Shown: positions 1 through 9,108, counted from the stretch's first letter. The stretch: 64,000 nt of DNA from Hydrogenophaga sp. (GCF_026125785.1 NZ_JAHCKL010000001.1:128949-192948), one strand, 5' to 3'. Numbers and translations: made by a program. Notes: generated by a model not told the origin, from the letters alone.

Positions 1-486
1 GTGCGTGGCCACCTGGAGGGCATGGCGGCGCGGCTGGTGGCCGAGCACGGGGTGTCGCGCCAGTTGCAGGGCCAGTTGCAGGCCTGCCTGGACGAGGGCG
101 ACCGCCTGCTGGCGGACGACCCTCTGACCATGGAGAGCTACGCCGACTACGCTTTGATGAACGACCGCTTCCACGCGCTGCTGCTGGAGGCCAGTGGCAA
201 CCGTGCCCTGCAGCGCGCGGTGGCGCTCAACGACAAGCTGCCGTTCGCGCCGGCCTCGGCCATGCTGCCGATGCAGGGGACGATGGCCCAGGACCGCGAC
301 TGGATGATCTACGCCCACCGGCAGCACCACATGCTGTTCGACGCCCTGCGCCGTGGTGAAAGTGCGCGCGCCCAGGCCCTGGCGGTGGAGCACACCGAGG
401 TGGCGCAGATGAACATGCGGCTGGCGCTGGAGCGCCGCGCGGAGTCCGAGCGTGTGCTGCCGGGTATCCGCCTGGTGGTGGGCTGA
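1..486 (+). CDS. GntR-family transcriptional regulator, FCD domain (5'-truncated by window)
   Basis: The visible 161 residues are an all-helical FCD ligand-binding domain. The segment NDRFHALLLEASGN (about residues 49-62) and the later HRQHHMLFDAL helix carry the Asp and His residues that bind metal and ligand in this family. No winged-helix DNA-binding domain is present, so that part must lie upstream of base 1 and the first codon shown is not a true start. FCD regulators usually control catabolic genes for small organic acids. The next gene starts within about 40 bp on the same strand, so it could be a target, but that is inference. The family assignment is firm; the ligand is unknown. Confidence 0.8.
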   Translation: MRGHLEGMAARLVAEHGVSRQLQGQLQACLDEGDRLLADDPLTMESYADYALMNDRFHALLLEASGNRALQRAVALNDKLPFAPASAMLPMQGTMAQDRDWMIYAHRQHHMLFDALRRGESARAQALAVEHTEVAQMNMRLALERRAESERVLPGIRLVVG

Positions 487-528
487 ACGCGCGGCGGACG
501 CCCATCCCGGGGGGTGTATCGTGCGGGG

Positions 529-2100
529 ATGAGTCCCGAAACCGAACAGGACGCGTCCGGCCGCGCCACCTTGGCGCTGCGTCGCGTGGCCATCGACACC
601 TACGGTGAGAACGTGGCCTACCTGCACCGCGACTGCGAGGTCTACCGCGCCGAAGGCTTTCAGGCGCTGGCCAAGGTGGAGGTGCGGGCCAATGGCCGGG
701 CCATCCTGGCCACGCTCAACGTGGTGGACGACCCGGCCATCGTGCAGAACTGCGAGCTCGGGCTGTCTGAGGACGCGTTCGAACAGCTGGGCGTCGCCGA
801 TGGCCACCCGGTGTCGGTGGCGCAGGCCGAACCGCCCGAGTCGATTCCGGCGCTGTTCCGCAAGGTGGGCGGCGAGCGCCTGGGGCGCGAGGACTTTGCC
901 GCCATCGTGCGCGACATCGCTCAGCGGCGCTATTCCAAGATCGAGCTCACCGCCTTCGTGGTGGCCTGCAACCGAGGCGAACTGGACCGCGAGGAGGTGT
1001 ATTTCCTGACCGAGGCCATGGTGCAGAGCGGCCGCAGGCTGGACTGGCACGAGCCCCTGGTGGTGGACAAGCACTGCATCGGCGGCATTCCCGGCAACCG
1101 CACCTCCATGCTGGTGGTGCCCATCGTCTCGGCTTATGGCCTGGTGTTTCCCAAGACCTCCTCGCGCGCCATCACGTCCCCGGCGGGCACGGCCGACACC
1201 ATGGCGGTTCTGGCCAATGTGGAGCTGCCCTTCGAACAGCTCACCGGCATCGTGCGCGAGCACCGGGGCTGTCTGGCCTGGGGCGGCACGGCGGACCTGT
1301 CGCCGGCCGACGACGTGCTGATCGCCGTGGAGCGGCCGTTGTCCATCGACTCGCCGGGGCAGATGGTCGCCTCCATCCTCTCCAAGAAAATCGCCGCCGG
1401 TGCCACCCATCTGGTGCTGGACATCCCCATCGGCCCCACCGCCAAGGTGCGCTCCATGCCAGAGGCGCAGCGTCTGCGCCGCCTGTTCGAGTACGTGGCG
1501 CAGCGCATGAACCTCTCGCTGGACGTGGTCATCACCGACGGCCGGCAGCCCATCGGGCGCGGCGTGGGCCCGGTGCTGGAGGCGCGCGATGTGATGCAGG
1601 TGCTGGAGAACGATCCGCAGGCCTGCGACGACTTGCGGCAGAAGTCGCTGCGTCTGGCCGGCAGGCTCATCGAGTGCAGCCCCGATGTGCGCGGCGGCGA
1701 TGGCTACGGCATCGCGCGCGACATCCTCGAATCCGGCCGGGCGTTGACCCAGATGCGCGCCATCGTGCAGGCGCAGGGCGCGCGGGGTTTCGACCACCAC
1801 CACCCGCCGCTGGGCGCGCTGGTGCAGGAGGTGCGGGCGCCGGTGGCGGGTGTGGTCACCGGTATCGACAACCTTCAGATCGCGCAGGTGGCGCGCCTGG
1901 CCGGTGCGCCCAAGGTGCCGGGCGCTGGCGTCGACCTGCAGGTGCGGTTGGGCGAAACCGTGGCCGCGGGTGGGGTGCTCTACCGCGTTCATGCCAACTA
2001 CCCGGCCGACATGGCTTTTGCCCGCCAGGCCAGCGAACGCCTGAGCGGGATCACTTTGGGCACCTCCGCGCAGGTGCCTCACGTCTTCGTGGAGTTCTGA
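529..2100 (+). CDS. thymidine phosphorylase family protein, AMP-phosphorylase type
   Basis: About 523 residues. The family cleaves the glycosidic bond of a nucleoside or nucleotide with phosphate. The motifs match the archaeal AMP-phosphorylase branch rather than classic Deo[17 protein letters not shown] (around residue 180), [15 protein letters not shown] shortly after, and [17 protein letters not shown]. There is also an extra N-terminal domain of about 85 residues before the helical lobe, and DeoA enzymes are nearer 440 residues. AMP phosphorylase makes adenine and ribose 1,5-bisphosphate. The start is uncertain: ATG at 529 follows a G-run directly, and GTG at 514 is in frame. The stop overlaps the next ATG (TGATG), so the two genes are translationally coupled. 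The exact substrate (AMP, CMP, UMP or a nucleoside) cannot be read from sequence. Confidence 0.85.
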   Translation: MSPETEQDASGRATLALRRVAIDTYGENVAYLHRDCEVYRAEGFQALAKVEVRANGRAILATLNVVDDPAIVQNCELGLSEDAFEQLGVADGHPVSVAQAEPPESIPALFRKVGGERLGREDFAAIVRDIAQRRYSKIELTAFVVACNRGELDREEVYFLTEAMVQSGRRLDWHEPLVVDKHCIGGIPGNRTSMLVVPIVSAYGLVFPKTSSRAITSPAGTADTMAVLANVELPFEQLTGIVREHRGCLAWGGTADLSPADDVLIAVERPLSIDSPGQMVASILSKKIAAGATHLVLDIPIGPTAKVRSMPEAQRLRRLFEYVAQRMNLSLDVVITDGRQPIGRGVGPVLEARDVMQVLENDPQACDDLRQKSLRLAGRLIECSPDVRGGDGYGIARDILESGRALTQMRAIVQAQGARGFDHHHPPLGALVQEVRAPVAGVVTGIDNLQIAQVARLAGAPKVPGAGVDLQVRLGETVAAGGVLYRVHANYPADMAFARQASERLSGITLGTSAQVPHVFVEF

Positions 2101-3017
2101 TGCCGGACAGCGTTCTAGGCGGGCCAGCGTGCCTGTTGCATTTCGATGACGAGGCGGCCATCGCCCGGGCCACGGCCGAGGCCGCGGGCCTGGCGCCGGC
2201 CCAGGTGGAGCGCCACCGCTTCCCCGATGGCGAGCTGCGCCTGCGCCTGCCGGCGGCACTGCCGCCGCGCGTGGTGCTCTGGCGAGGGTTGCATCAGCCC
2301 AATGAAAAGCTGGTGGAGCTGCTGATTGCCGCGCGCGCCGCGCGCGAGCTCGGCGCGCGTCACCTCACACTGGTGGCGCCCTACCTGGCCTACATGCGGC
2401 AGGACATGGCTTTCAACCCCGGCGAGGCGGTCAGCCAGCGCATCGTCGGCGGTTTTCTGGGCACCCTGTTCGACGCGGTCATCACCATGGACCCGCACCT
2501 GCACCGCATCGAACGTCTGGACGAGGCCATTCCGCTGCGGCACGCCATCGCGCTCAGCGGCGCACCGCTGCTGGCCGATTTCATCGCCGGCCGGCGGCCG
2601 CAGGCCCTGCTCATCGGGCCCGATGAAGAGTCGCTCCAATGGGTGGCGCAGGCCGCGCAGCGCCACGGCTGGGACCATGCGGTGTGCCGCAAGACGCGGC
2701 ATGGCGATCACGAGGTCGACATCGCGCTGCCCGTGGGTCTGGACGTACACGGCAGGGCGGTCGTGCTGATGGACGACGTGGCCAGCTCTGGCCAGACCCT
2801 GGTGCGCGCCGCGCAGCTGCTGCGCGCTGCGGGTGCGGCGTCCATCGATGTCGCGGTCACCCACGCGCTGTTCGCCGAGGGCGCGGTGCGCCGCGTGCGC
2901 GAGGCCGGGGTGCGCGAGATCTGGAGCACCGACTGCATCGCCCATGCGAGCAACGCGGTCAGCATCGTCCCCACCGTGGCGGGGACATTGCGCGAGCTCG
3001 CAGCGCGGCCGGACTGA
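2100..3017 (+). CDS. ribose-phosphate pyrophosphokinase-like protein (PRPP synthetase, archaeal-like class)
   Basis: 305 residues starting at the ATG that overlaps the previous stop. PRPP synthetases transfer pyrophosphate from ATP to ribose 5-phosphate. Visible family features are FPDGELRLRL (about residue 41), the loop APYLAYMRQDMAFNPGEAVS (about residues 91-110), MDPHLHRIE, and the PRPP-binding loop VLMDDVASSGQT at residues 222-233. The RQDxxFNPGE form of the flexible loop resembles short archaeal or class III enzymes more than the housekeeping Prs, which is normally encoded elsewhere. Coupling to an AMP-phosphorylase-type gene suggests ribose-phosphate salvage from nucleotides. It may act on a ribose phosphate other than R5P; that is inference. 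Confidence 0.85.
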   Translation: MPDSVLGGPACLLHFDDEAAIARATAEAAGLAPAQVERHRFPDGELRLRLPAALPPRVVLWRGLHQPNEKLVELLIAARAARELGARHLTLVAPYLAYMRQDMAFNPGEAVSQRIVGGFLGTLFDAVITMDPHLHRIERLDEAIPLRHAIALSGAPLLADFIAGRRPQALLIGPDEESLQWVAQAAQRHGWDHAVCRKTRHGDHEVDIALPVGLDVHGRAVVLMDDVASSGQTLVRAAQLLRAAGAASIDVAVTHALFAEGAVRRVREAGVREIWSTDCIAHASNAVSIVPTVAGTLRELAARPD

Positions 3018-3083
3018 GCTGCGCACAATGGCGGCGTCTGCGGCGGCCGACAACCGGCCGCCTTCTTCCGCCATCTCCCCATC

Positions 3084-4187
3084 ATGACCACCTTGTTCGA
3101 TCCCATCACCGTTGGCAGCCTGGCGCTGCCCAACCGCATCGTCATGGCGCCGCTGACGCGCAACCGCGCGCCGCGCGCCGTGCCCACGGCCATGACGGCC
3201 ACCTACTACCGCCAGCGCGCCAGTGCCGGCCTGCTCATCACCGAAGCCACCGCCATCAGCCACCAAGGCCAGGGTTATGCCGATGTGCCCGGCCTGTACG
3301 CGCCCGAGCAGATCGCGGGCTGGAAGCAGGTCACCCGGGCCGTGCACGAGGCGGGCGGTCGCATCGTGGTCCAGCTCTGGCACGTGGGCCGCGTCTCGCA
3401 CAACGACCTGCAGCCGGGCGGCGGTGCGCCGGTGGCGCCTTCGGCCATTCGGGCCAACACCAAGACCGTGCTGATCCGCGACGGCGTGCCCACCTTCGTG
3501 GAAACCTCGCAGCCGCGCGCGCTCGAACTCGCCGAATTGCCCGGCATCGTGGACGACTACCGGCGCGCTGCGCTGGCGGCCGTCGAGGCGGGCTTCGACG
3601 GGGTGGAAATCCATGCCGCCAATGGCTACTTGATCGACCAGTTCCTCAAGACCGGCAGCAACCAGCGCACCGACGCCTACGGCGGCGCCATCGCCAACCG
3701 CGCACGCCTGCTGGTGGAGGTGACCCGCGCCGTGGTCGAGGCCATCGGCGGTGCACGCACCGGCATCCGCCTCTCACCCGTGACGCCGGCCAACGACGTG
3801 GTGGACAGCGACCCGCAGCCCTTGTTCGACCATGTGATGCGGCAGCTCGCGCCGCTGGGCCTGGCCTATGTGCACGTCATCGAGGGGGCTACCGGCGGCC
3901 CGCGCGAGATCCCGGAGCGGCCCTTTGATTTCGCCGCCATGCGTGCCAGCTACCGTGCCGACGGCGGCAAGGGCGCCTGGATGGTCAACAACGGCTATGA
4001 CCTGGCGCTGGCGCAACAGGCTCTGGACGAGGGGGCGGACCTGGTCGCTTTCGGCAAGGCCTTCATCGCCAACCCCGACCTCGTGGCCCGCCTGCGCCAG
4101 GGCGGGCCCTTCAACACGCCCGACCGCGCCACCTTCTACGGCGGTGGCGAGCACGGCTACACCGACTACCCGGCGCTCAGCGCCTGA
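3084..4187 (+). CDS. alkene reductase, Old Yellow Enzyme family (NemA-like)
   Basis: 367 residues, the usual length for this FMN-containing TIM-barrel family, which reduces activated C=C bonds (enones, maleimides) and some nitro compounds with NAD(P)H. The N-terminus FDPITVGSLALPNRIVMAPL is the classic FMN-binding start. WHVGRVSH is conserved (about residues 94-101), and the substrate-binding His/Asn pair is H177 and N180 in EIHAANGYLIDQFLK. The C-terminal GKAFIANPDLVARL binds the FMN phosphate. It starts 66 bp after the PRPP-synthetase-like gene on the same strand. The physiological substrate is unknown; NemA-type detoxification is the default reading. Confidence 0.92.
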   Translation: MTTLFDPITVGSLALPNRIVMAPLTRNRAPRAVPTAMTATYYRQRASAGLLITEATAISHQGQGYADVPGLYAPEQIAGWKQVTRAVHEAGGRIVVQLWHVGRVSHNDLQPGGGAPVAPSAIRANTKTVLIRDGVPTFVETSQPRALELAELPGIVDDYRRAALAAVEAGFDGVEIHAANGYLIDQFLKTGSNQRTDAYGGAIANRARLLVEVTRAVVEAIGGARTGIRLSPVTPANDVVDSDPQPLFDHVMRQLAPLGLAYVHVIEGATGGPREIPERPFDFAAMRASYRADGGKGAWMVNNGYDLALAQQALDEGADLVAFGKAFIANPDLVARLRQGGPFNTPDRATFYGGGEHGYTDYPALSA

Positions 4188-4217
4188 GGCGCCGCACGAG
4201 GCGTTATCCTCAAACGC

Positions 4218-4856
4218 ATGAAGCTCTACTCCTACTTCCGCTCGTCCGCCTCGTTCCGCGTGCGCATCGCGCTGGGCCTCAAGGGCCTCGCCTACGAGTA
4301 CGTGCCGGTGCACATCGCGCGCGGCGACCACAAGCTGCCCGCTTTTGGCGAGGTGTCTGGCGAGGGCCTCGTGCCCGTGCTGGAACTCGACGATGGCACG
4401 CGCCTGACGCAGTCCATGGCCATCATCGAGTACCTCGACGAGATGCATCCCGCGCCGGCGCTGGTGCCAGCAGACCCGATCGCCCGCGCGCACGTGCGGG
4501 CGCTGTCGCAGATCGTGGCCTGCGAAATCCACCCCATCAACAACCTGCGCGTGCTCAAGTACCTGACCAAGGAACTGCACGTGGAGGAAGAGCCCAAGAA
4601 CGTGTGGTACCGCCACTGGGTGCGCACGGGGCTGGAAGCCTTCGAGCGTCAGCTCGCGCAGTTGCCTGCCTCGCGTTACTGCTTCGGTGACACGCCCACG
4701 CTGGCCGACTGCTGCCTGGTGCCGCAGATCTTCAATGGGCAGCGCTTCAACGCCAACTTCGACGGCCTCACGCGCACCATGGCGGCGTTCGACGCCTGCA
4801 TGCAGCTCGAGGCGTTCCAGAAGGCGCAGCCCTCGGCCTGTCCCGACGCCGAGTGA
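4218..4856 (+). CDS. maiA: maleylacetoacetate isomerase (zeta-class glutathione transferase)
   Basis: 212 residues with thioredoxin-like N-terminal and helical C-terminal GST domains. It isomerises maleylacetoacetate (or maleylpyruvate) to the fumaryl form using glutathione, late in tyrosine/homogentisate or gentisate breakdown. The N-terminal SSASFRVRIAL is the zeta-class glutathione-site motif, LTQSMAIIEYLDE binds the glutathione gamma-glutamyl group, and ACEIHPINNLRVLKYL is typical of MaiA. No homogentisate dioxygenase or fumarylacetoacetase is nearby, so it is an orphan here. Its last codons overlap the next gene. Confidence 0.9.
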   Translation: MKLYSYFRSSASFRVRIALGLKGLAYEYVPVHIARGDHKLPAFGEVSGEGLVPVLELDDGTRLTQSMAIIEYLDEMHPAPALVPADPIARAHVRALSQIVACEIHPINNLRVLKYLTKELHVEEEPKNVWYRHWVRTGLEAFERQLAQLPASRYCFGDTPTLADCCLVPQIFNGQRFNANFDGLTRTMAAFDACMQLEAFQKAQPSACPDAE

Positions 4857-5680
4857 CCATGGGCCTGCCGGCCGACTGGATCGTGCCCGACTGGCCCGCG
4901 CCCGCGGGTGTGCACGCGCTGTTCACCACCCGGGCCGGCGGTGTGTCCGCGCCCCCGTTCGACAGCTTCAACCTGGGCGACCACGTGCGTGACGATCCGA
5001 GCGCGGTGGCCGCCAACCGCGCGCGCCTGGGGGCGGTGCTGGGCGGCGCACGCCCGGTGTTCCTGCAACAGGTGCATGGCACGGCGCTGGCAACGCTGTC
5101 GGCCGCCACCGTCGATGGCACCGTGGCCGATGCCTGCGTGTCCACGCAGCCGGGTGTCGCGTGCACCATCATGGTGGCGGACTGCCTGCCAGTGCTGCTG
5201 GCCCACCGCAGTGGCATGATGGTGGCCGCCGCGCACGCCGGCTGGCGTGGCTTGGCGAGCGGGGTGCTGGAGACCGCGGTGAATGGTCTCGTGGCGGCGG
5301 TGCAGGCCCAGGAAGCGGGCCTGCCGCCCGAGGCCATCGTGCGGGACGCGATGGCCTGGCTCGGTCCTTGCATTGGTCCGGATGCGTTCGAAGTCGGTCC
5401 CGAGGTGCGGGACGCCTTCACCGGTGCCATGTCCGAGGCCGGGGTGCATTTCGCGCCGCGCGGGACGGGAGGAAACGGTTCTGCGATCAAGTATCTGGCG
5501 AATCTGCCGGGCCTGGCCCGCCAGCGCCTGCGTGCACTTGGCCTGCACGCGATCCATGGCAACGACGGCACACCACCCTGGTGCACCGTCGGGCAGCCTT
5601 CAAGGTTCTTTTCCCACCGGCGCGATGCCGCTGTTCTGGGCAGCACCGGGCGCATGGCCGCCTGCATCTGGCTCGGCTGA
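4853..5680 (+). CDS. pgeF: peptidoglycan editing factor PgeF / laccase-domain protein (YfiH family)
   Basis: About 275 residues of the YfiH/DUF152 family, called multicopper polyphenol oxidase in older annotation. Members have been shown to act as purine nucleoside phosphorylase/adenosine deaminase, or to prevent wrong residues at the second position of the peptidoglycan stem. The Zn-binding triad is visible as H75 (LQQVHG), C111 (VADCLPV) and H128 (AAHAGWRG), followed by WLGPCIGP and the C-terminal TGRMAACIWL. The GTG at 4853 overlaps the maiA stop; ATG at 4859 is an alternative. The 3' end overlaps the convergent gene 5600-5938 by 81 bp. Confidence 0.88.
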   Translation: MTMGLPADWIVPDWPAPAGVHALFTTRAGGVSAPPFDSFNLGDHVRDDPSAVAANRARLGAVLGGARPVFLQQVHGTALATLSAATVDGTVADACVSTQPGVACTIMVADCLPVLLAHRSGMMVAAAHAGWRGLASGVLETAVNGLVAAVQAQEAGLPPEAIVRDAMAWLGPCIGPDAFEVGPEVRDAFTGAMSEAGVHFAPRGTGGNGSAIKYLANLPGLARQRLRALGLHAIHGNDGTPPWCTVGQPSRFFSHRRDAAVLGSTGRMAACIWLG

Positions 5681-5938
5681 ATCAGGCCCCTCGGCCTGCC
5701 CGCGCGCAGCCCGCAGTTCCGCCGCCTCCCGGGCCTTGAGCGCTTTGCGCCGCTGCGGGGTGAGCATCAGGTAAACCACCAGTGCCACCGGCAGCAAACC
5801 GTAAAGAAAAAAGGTCACAATGGCTCCGAGCACCGACCCATTTGTGTTGGTGGCTTCCGCCACCGACATCATGAGTACGACGTACATCCAACCGATCACC
5901 ACCAGATACACAAGCCCATCCTTGCCGTTCAGAGACAT
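5600..5938 (-). CDS. small membrane protein of unknown function
   Basis: 112 residues with two hydrophobic segments: about residues 8-26 (LVYLVVIGWMYVVLMMSVA) and about 36-59 (VLGAIVTFFLYGLLPVALVVYLML). A charged, Ala/Glu/Pro-rich tail follows (RRKALKAREAAELRAARG onward), probably cytoplasmic. I recognise no named domain. Such short two-helix proteins with a QRRKAL stretch after the second helix look like a Burkholderiales-specific conserved hypothetical. It is convergent with pgeF and its last 27 codons lie over the end of that gene. It is divergent from phaC, about 105 bp apart, so it may share the control region before phaC. Confidence 0.7.
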   Translation of the reverse strand: MSLNGKDGLVYLVVIGWMYVVLMMSVAEATNTNGSVLGAIVTFFLYGLLPVALVVYLMLTPQRRKALKAREAAELRAARGQAEGPDSAEPDAGGHAPGAAQNSGIAPVGKEP

Positions 5939-5949
5939 CGCGCGTCAGC

Positions 5950-5977
5950 TTGCTGGAAGCTGGCGCATCGATACTAG
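5950..5977 (+). promoter_or_regulatory. weak sigma70-like promoter candidate for phaC
   Basis: TTGCTG at 5950-5955 and TACTAG at 5972-5977 are separated by 16 bp, about 65 bp before the phaC ATG. Both hexamers are imperfect, so this is only the best match in the phaC/5938 intergenic region. Confidence 0.3.
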
Positions 5978-6043
5978 GGAAAACCCGGAAAACCTTTCCG
6001 CCAGGCCCATCATAGGCCGCAGACAACATTCTCGGAGACCAGC

Positions 6044-7837
6044 ATGACCACGGGTAACACCCCTCCCACCGACTGGCTCGACGCCGCCCAGCAGTTCCAG
6101 AAGAACCTCATCGCCCAATGGACCCAACTGGCCCAGGCCGTGCCTGGCGCGGCCGCTGCCGGTCCAGCCAACCCGTTTGGCATGCCCGTGCCCACGGCCA
6201 TGCCCCTGGCCGGGATGATGCCCGGTCTCTCGGGCGCGGACCTGTTCAGCGGTGCGGCCGGCCAGGCCGTGAGCTTCGACCCGGCGCGCCTGCTGGAGAT
6301 CCAGAACGCCTACCTCAAGGACATGGCGGCGCTGTGGAACCAGGGCCCCAACGTCAAGCCTGAGGGGGATCGCCGCTTTGCCTCCGAGGCCTGGGCTGGC
6401 AACCCGGTGGCGGCTTTTGCAGCCGCCTCCTACCTGCTCAATGCACGCACCCTGATGGCCATGGCCGACGCCGTGCAGGGCGATGCCAAGACCCGCAGCC
6501 GGGTGCGCTTCGCGGTGCAGCAGTGGATCGACGCCAGCGCGCCCAGCAATTTCCTGGCCTTCAATGCCGAGGCCCAGAAGAAGGCCATCGAGACCCAGGG
6601 CGAGAGCATCGCCAAGGGGGTGGCCAACCTGCTGCACGACATGAAGCAGGGCCATGTGTCCATGACCGACGAAAGCGTGTTCGAGGTCGGCCGCAACGTG
6701 GCCACCACCGAGGGTGCGGTGGTGTTCGAGAACGAGCTGTTCCAGCTCATCGAGTACAAGCCGCTCACCGCCAAGGTCTATGAACGGCCTTTCCTGCTGG
6801 TGCCGCCTTGCATCAACAAGTTCTACATCCTGGACCTGCAGCCGGAGAACTCGCTGATCCGCTACTGCGTGGAACAAGGTCACCGCACCTTCGTGGTGAG
6901 CTGGCGCAACCCGGACGAGTCGCTGGCGAAGAAGACCTGGGACGACTACATCGAGCACGCCATCATCAAGGCCATCGGCGTGACGCGCGAGATATCTGGC
7001 TCGGCCACCATCAACGCCCTGGGCTTCTGCGTGGGCGGCACCATGCTGGGCACGGCGCTGGCGGTGCTCGCCGCGCGCGGCGAAGAGCCGGTGAGCAGCG
7101 CCACCTTCCTCACCACGCTGCTGGACTTCACCGACACCGGCATTCTGGACGTCTTCATCGACGAGAACTTCGTGAAGTACCGCGAGATGCAGTTCAGCGA
7201 AGGCGGCCTGATGCCCGGGCGCGACCTGGCCACCACTTTCAGCTTCCTGCGGCCCAACGACCTGGTCTGGAACTACGTGGTCGGCAACTACCTCAAGGGC
7301 GAAACGCCGCCGCCTTTCGATCTGCTGTACTGGAATTCCGACAGCACCAACCTGCCCGGACCGTACTACGCCTGGTACCTGCGGCAGATGTACCTGGAGA
7401 ACAACCTGGTCAAGCCGGGCAAGGTCAAGGTGTGCGGCCAGAAGGTGGACTTCCGGCAGGTCAAGCTGCCGGTCTACATCTACGGCTCGCGCGAGGACCA
7501 CATCGTGCCCATCGGTGGTGCTTATGCGAGCACCCAGCTCTTTCCCGGCAAGAAGCGCTTCGTCATGGGGGCCTCGGGCCACATCGCCGGTGTGATCAAC
7601 CCGGCCAGCAAGAACAAGCGCAGCCACTGGATCGGCCCGGCCGGCAAGTTCCCGGCCAAGGTCGACGACTGGATCGCCAGTGCCACCGAACACCCGGGCA
7701 GCTGGTGGACCGACTGGGCGGCCTGGCTCAAGCCCCACGCGGGCAAGCAGATCGCCGCCCCCAAGACCTATGGCAAGGGCAAGACCTACACCGCGATCGA
7801 ACCCGCGCCCGGGCGCTACGTGAAAGCCAAGGCCTAG
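6044..7837 (+). CDS. phaC: class I poly(3-hydroxyalkanoate) synthase
   Basis: 597 residues, normal for class I PhaC, which polymerises (R)-3-hydroxybutyryl-CoA at the granule surface. The lipase-like box GFCVGG carries the catalytic C329. The other triad members are D485 (YGSREDHIVP) and H513 (GASGHIAGV), each a few residues later than in the Ralstonia eutropha enzyme. A Gly/Ala/Pro-rich N-terminal domain (about 1-200) precedes the alpha/beta-hydrolase core. The ATG follows CTCGGAG at suitable spacing. It is the first gene of phaC-phaA-phaB; the whole operon ends at a terminator at 9945-9966. Confidence 0.97.
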   Translation: MTTGNTPPTDWLDAAQQFQKNLIAQWTQLAQAVPGAAAAGPANPFGMPVPTAMPLAGMMPGLSGADLFSGAAGQAVSFDPARLLEIQNAYLKDMAALWNQGPNVKPEGDRRFASEAWAGNPVAAFAAASYLLNARTLMAMADAVQGDAKTRSRVRFAVQQWIDASAPSNFLAFNAEAQKKAIETQGESIAKGVANLLHDMKQGHVSMTDESVFEVGRNVATTEGAVVFENELFQLIEYKPLTAKVYERPFLLVPPCINKFYILDLQPENSLIRYCVEQGHRTFVVSWRNPDESLAKKTWDDYIEHAIIKAIGVTREISGSATINALGFCVGGTMLGTALAVLAARGEEPVSSATFLTTLLDFTDTGILDVFIDENFVKYREMQFSEGGLMPGRDLATTFSFLRPNDLVWNYVVGNYLKGETPPPFDLLYWNSDSTNLPGPYYAWYLRQMYLENNLVKPGKVKVCGQKVDFRQVKLPVYIYGSREDHIVPIGGAYASTQLFPGKKRFVMGASGHIAGVINPASKNKRSHWIGPAGKFPAKVDDWIASATEHPGSWWTDWAAWLKPHAGKQIAAPKTYGKGKTYTAIEPAPGRYVKAKA

Positions 7838-7879
7838 CCGGTTGGGCGTGGGGCGTAAGGCGTGAATGCCTCTCTCCCC

Positions 7880-7906
7880 CAACGCTCAACGCTCAACGCT
7901 CAACGC
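7880..7906 (+). repeat. short tandem heptamer repeat (CAACGCT) between phaC and phaA
   Basis: CAACGCT occurs three times in direct succession followed by a partial fourth copy, 24-50 bp before the phaA start. It lies in the untranslated spacer between phaC and phaA. The repeat is perfect, so slipped-strand length change is possible; any effect on phaA expression is inference. Confidence 0.8.
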
Positions 7907-7929
7907 AAAACCCCACCAAGGAGACCCTC

Positions 7930-9108
7930 ATGGAAGACATCGTCATCGTCGCCGCCACCCGCACGGCCGTCGGCAAATTCGGCGGCTCGCTCGCCAAGAC
8001 CCCGGCCACGGAGCTGGGCAGCATCGTCATCAAGGAACTGCTCGCGCGCACCGGCCTGCCGGCCGATGCCATCGGCGAGGTGATCATGGGCCAGGTGCTG
8101 GCCGCAGGCGTGGGCCAGAACCCGGCGCGCCAGGCCATGATGAAGGCCGGCCTGGCCAAGGAAACCCCCGCGCTCACCATCAACGCCGTCTGCGGATCGG
8201 GCCTCAAGGCCGTGATGCTGGCCGCGCAGGCCGTGGCCTGGGGCGACAGCGAGATCGTGATCGCTGGCGGCCAGGAGAACATGAGCGCCGCGCCGCACGT
8301 GCTCAACGGCAGCCGGGACGGCCAGCGCATGGGCGACTGGAAGATGGTCGACTCCATGATCGTCGACGGCCTGTGGGACGTCTACAACCAGTACCACATG
8401 GGCATCACCGCGGAGAACGTGGCCAAGGCGCACGGCATCAGCCGCGAGATGCAGGACGAACTGGCTCTGGGCAGCCAGCAGAAGGCCACCGCGGCGCAGG
8501 AAGCCGGCCGCTTCAAGGACGAAATCGTCGGCGTGAGCATCCCGCAGCGCAAGGGCGACCCGGTGGTGTTCGACGCGGACGAGTACATCAACAAGAAAAC
8601 CAGCGCCGAAGCCCTGGCTGGGCTGCGCCCCGCGTTCGACAAGGCCGGCACCGTGACCGCCGGCAATGCTTCTGGCATCAACGACGGCGCTGCCGCCGTG
8701 GTGGTGATGAGCGCGAAGAAGGCCGCTTCGCTGGGCCTCAAGCCGCTGGCGCGCATTGCCGCCTTTGGCACCAGTGGCCTGGATCCCGCCACCATGGGCA
8801 TGGGGCCGGTGCCGGCCTCTAAGAAGGCGCTGGCGCGGGCCGGCTGGAAGGTTGCTGACGTGGACCTCTTCGAACTCAACGAGGCTTTCGCGGCCCAGGC
8901 CTGCGCCGTGAACAAGGCGCTGGAGATCGACCCCGCGCGCGTCAACGTCAACGGTGGCGCCATCGCCATCGGCCACCCCATTGGCGCCTCCGGTTGCCGT
9001 GTGCTGGTGAGCCTGTTGCACGAGATGCAGCGCCGCGACGCGAAGAAAGGCCTGGCCGCGCTGTGCATCGGTGGCGGCATGGGGGTTTCCCTCGCGGTCG
9101 AACGCTGA
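7930..9108 (+). CDS. phaA: acetyl-CoA C-acetyltransferase (beta-ketothiolase)
   Basis: 392 residues, the normal length. It condenses two acetyl-CoA to acetoacetyl-CoA as the first step of PHB synthesis and can also work in the thiolytic direction. All three catalytic residues are seen: the acylated C88 in NAVCGSGLKAV, H349 in GGAIAIGHPIGASG, and C379 in CIGGGMGVSLAVE. The start ATG follows AAGGAGACC (Shine-Dalgarno AAGGAG). An open frame continues upstream in this phase, but the conserved N-terminus (EDIVIVAATRTAVGKFGG) begins exactly here. The PhaA versus BktB substrate range is not decidable by eye; the operon position favours PhaA. Confidence 0.96.
   Translation: MEDIVIVAATRTAVGKFGGSLAKTPATELGSIVIKELLARTGLPADAIGEVIMGQVLAAGVGQNPARQAMMKAGLAKETPALTINAVCGSGLKAVMLAAQAVAWGDSEIVIAGGQENMSAAPHVLNGSRDGQRMGDWKMVDSMIVDGLWDVYNQYHMGITAENVAKAHGISREMQDELALGSQQKATAAQEAGRFKDEIVGVSIPQRKGDPVVFDADEYINKKTSAEALAGLRPAFDKAGTVTAGNASGINDGAAAVVVMSAKKAASLGLKPLARIAAFGTSGLDPATMGMGPVPASKKALARAGWKVADVDLFELNEAFAAQACAVNKALEIDPARVNVNGGAIAIGHPIGASGCRVLVSLLHEMQRRDAKKGLAALCIGGGMGVSLAVER

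Noticed and set aside
2115-3614. 499-codon open frame on the minus strand
   Set aside because: It lies opposite the PRPP-synthetase-like gene and the OYE gene, has no recognisable domain and shows the Arg/His/Gly-rich composition of antisense readings in GC-rich DNA.
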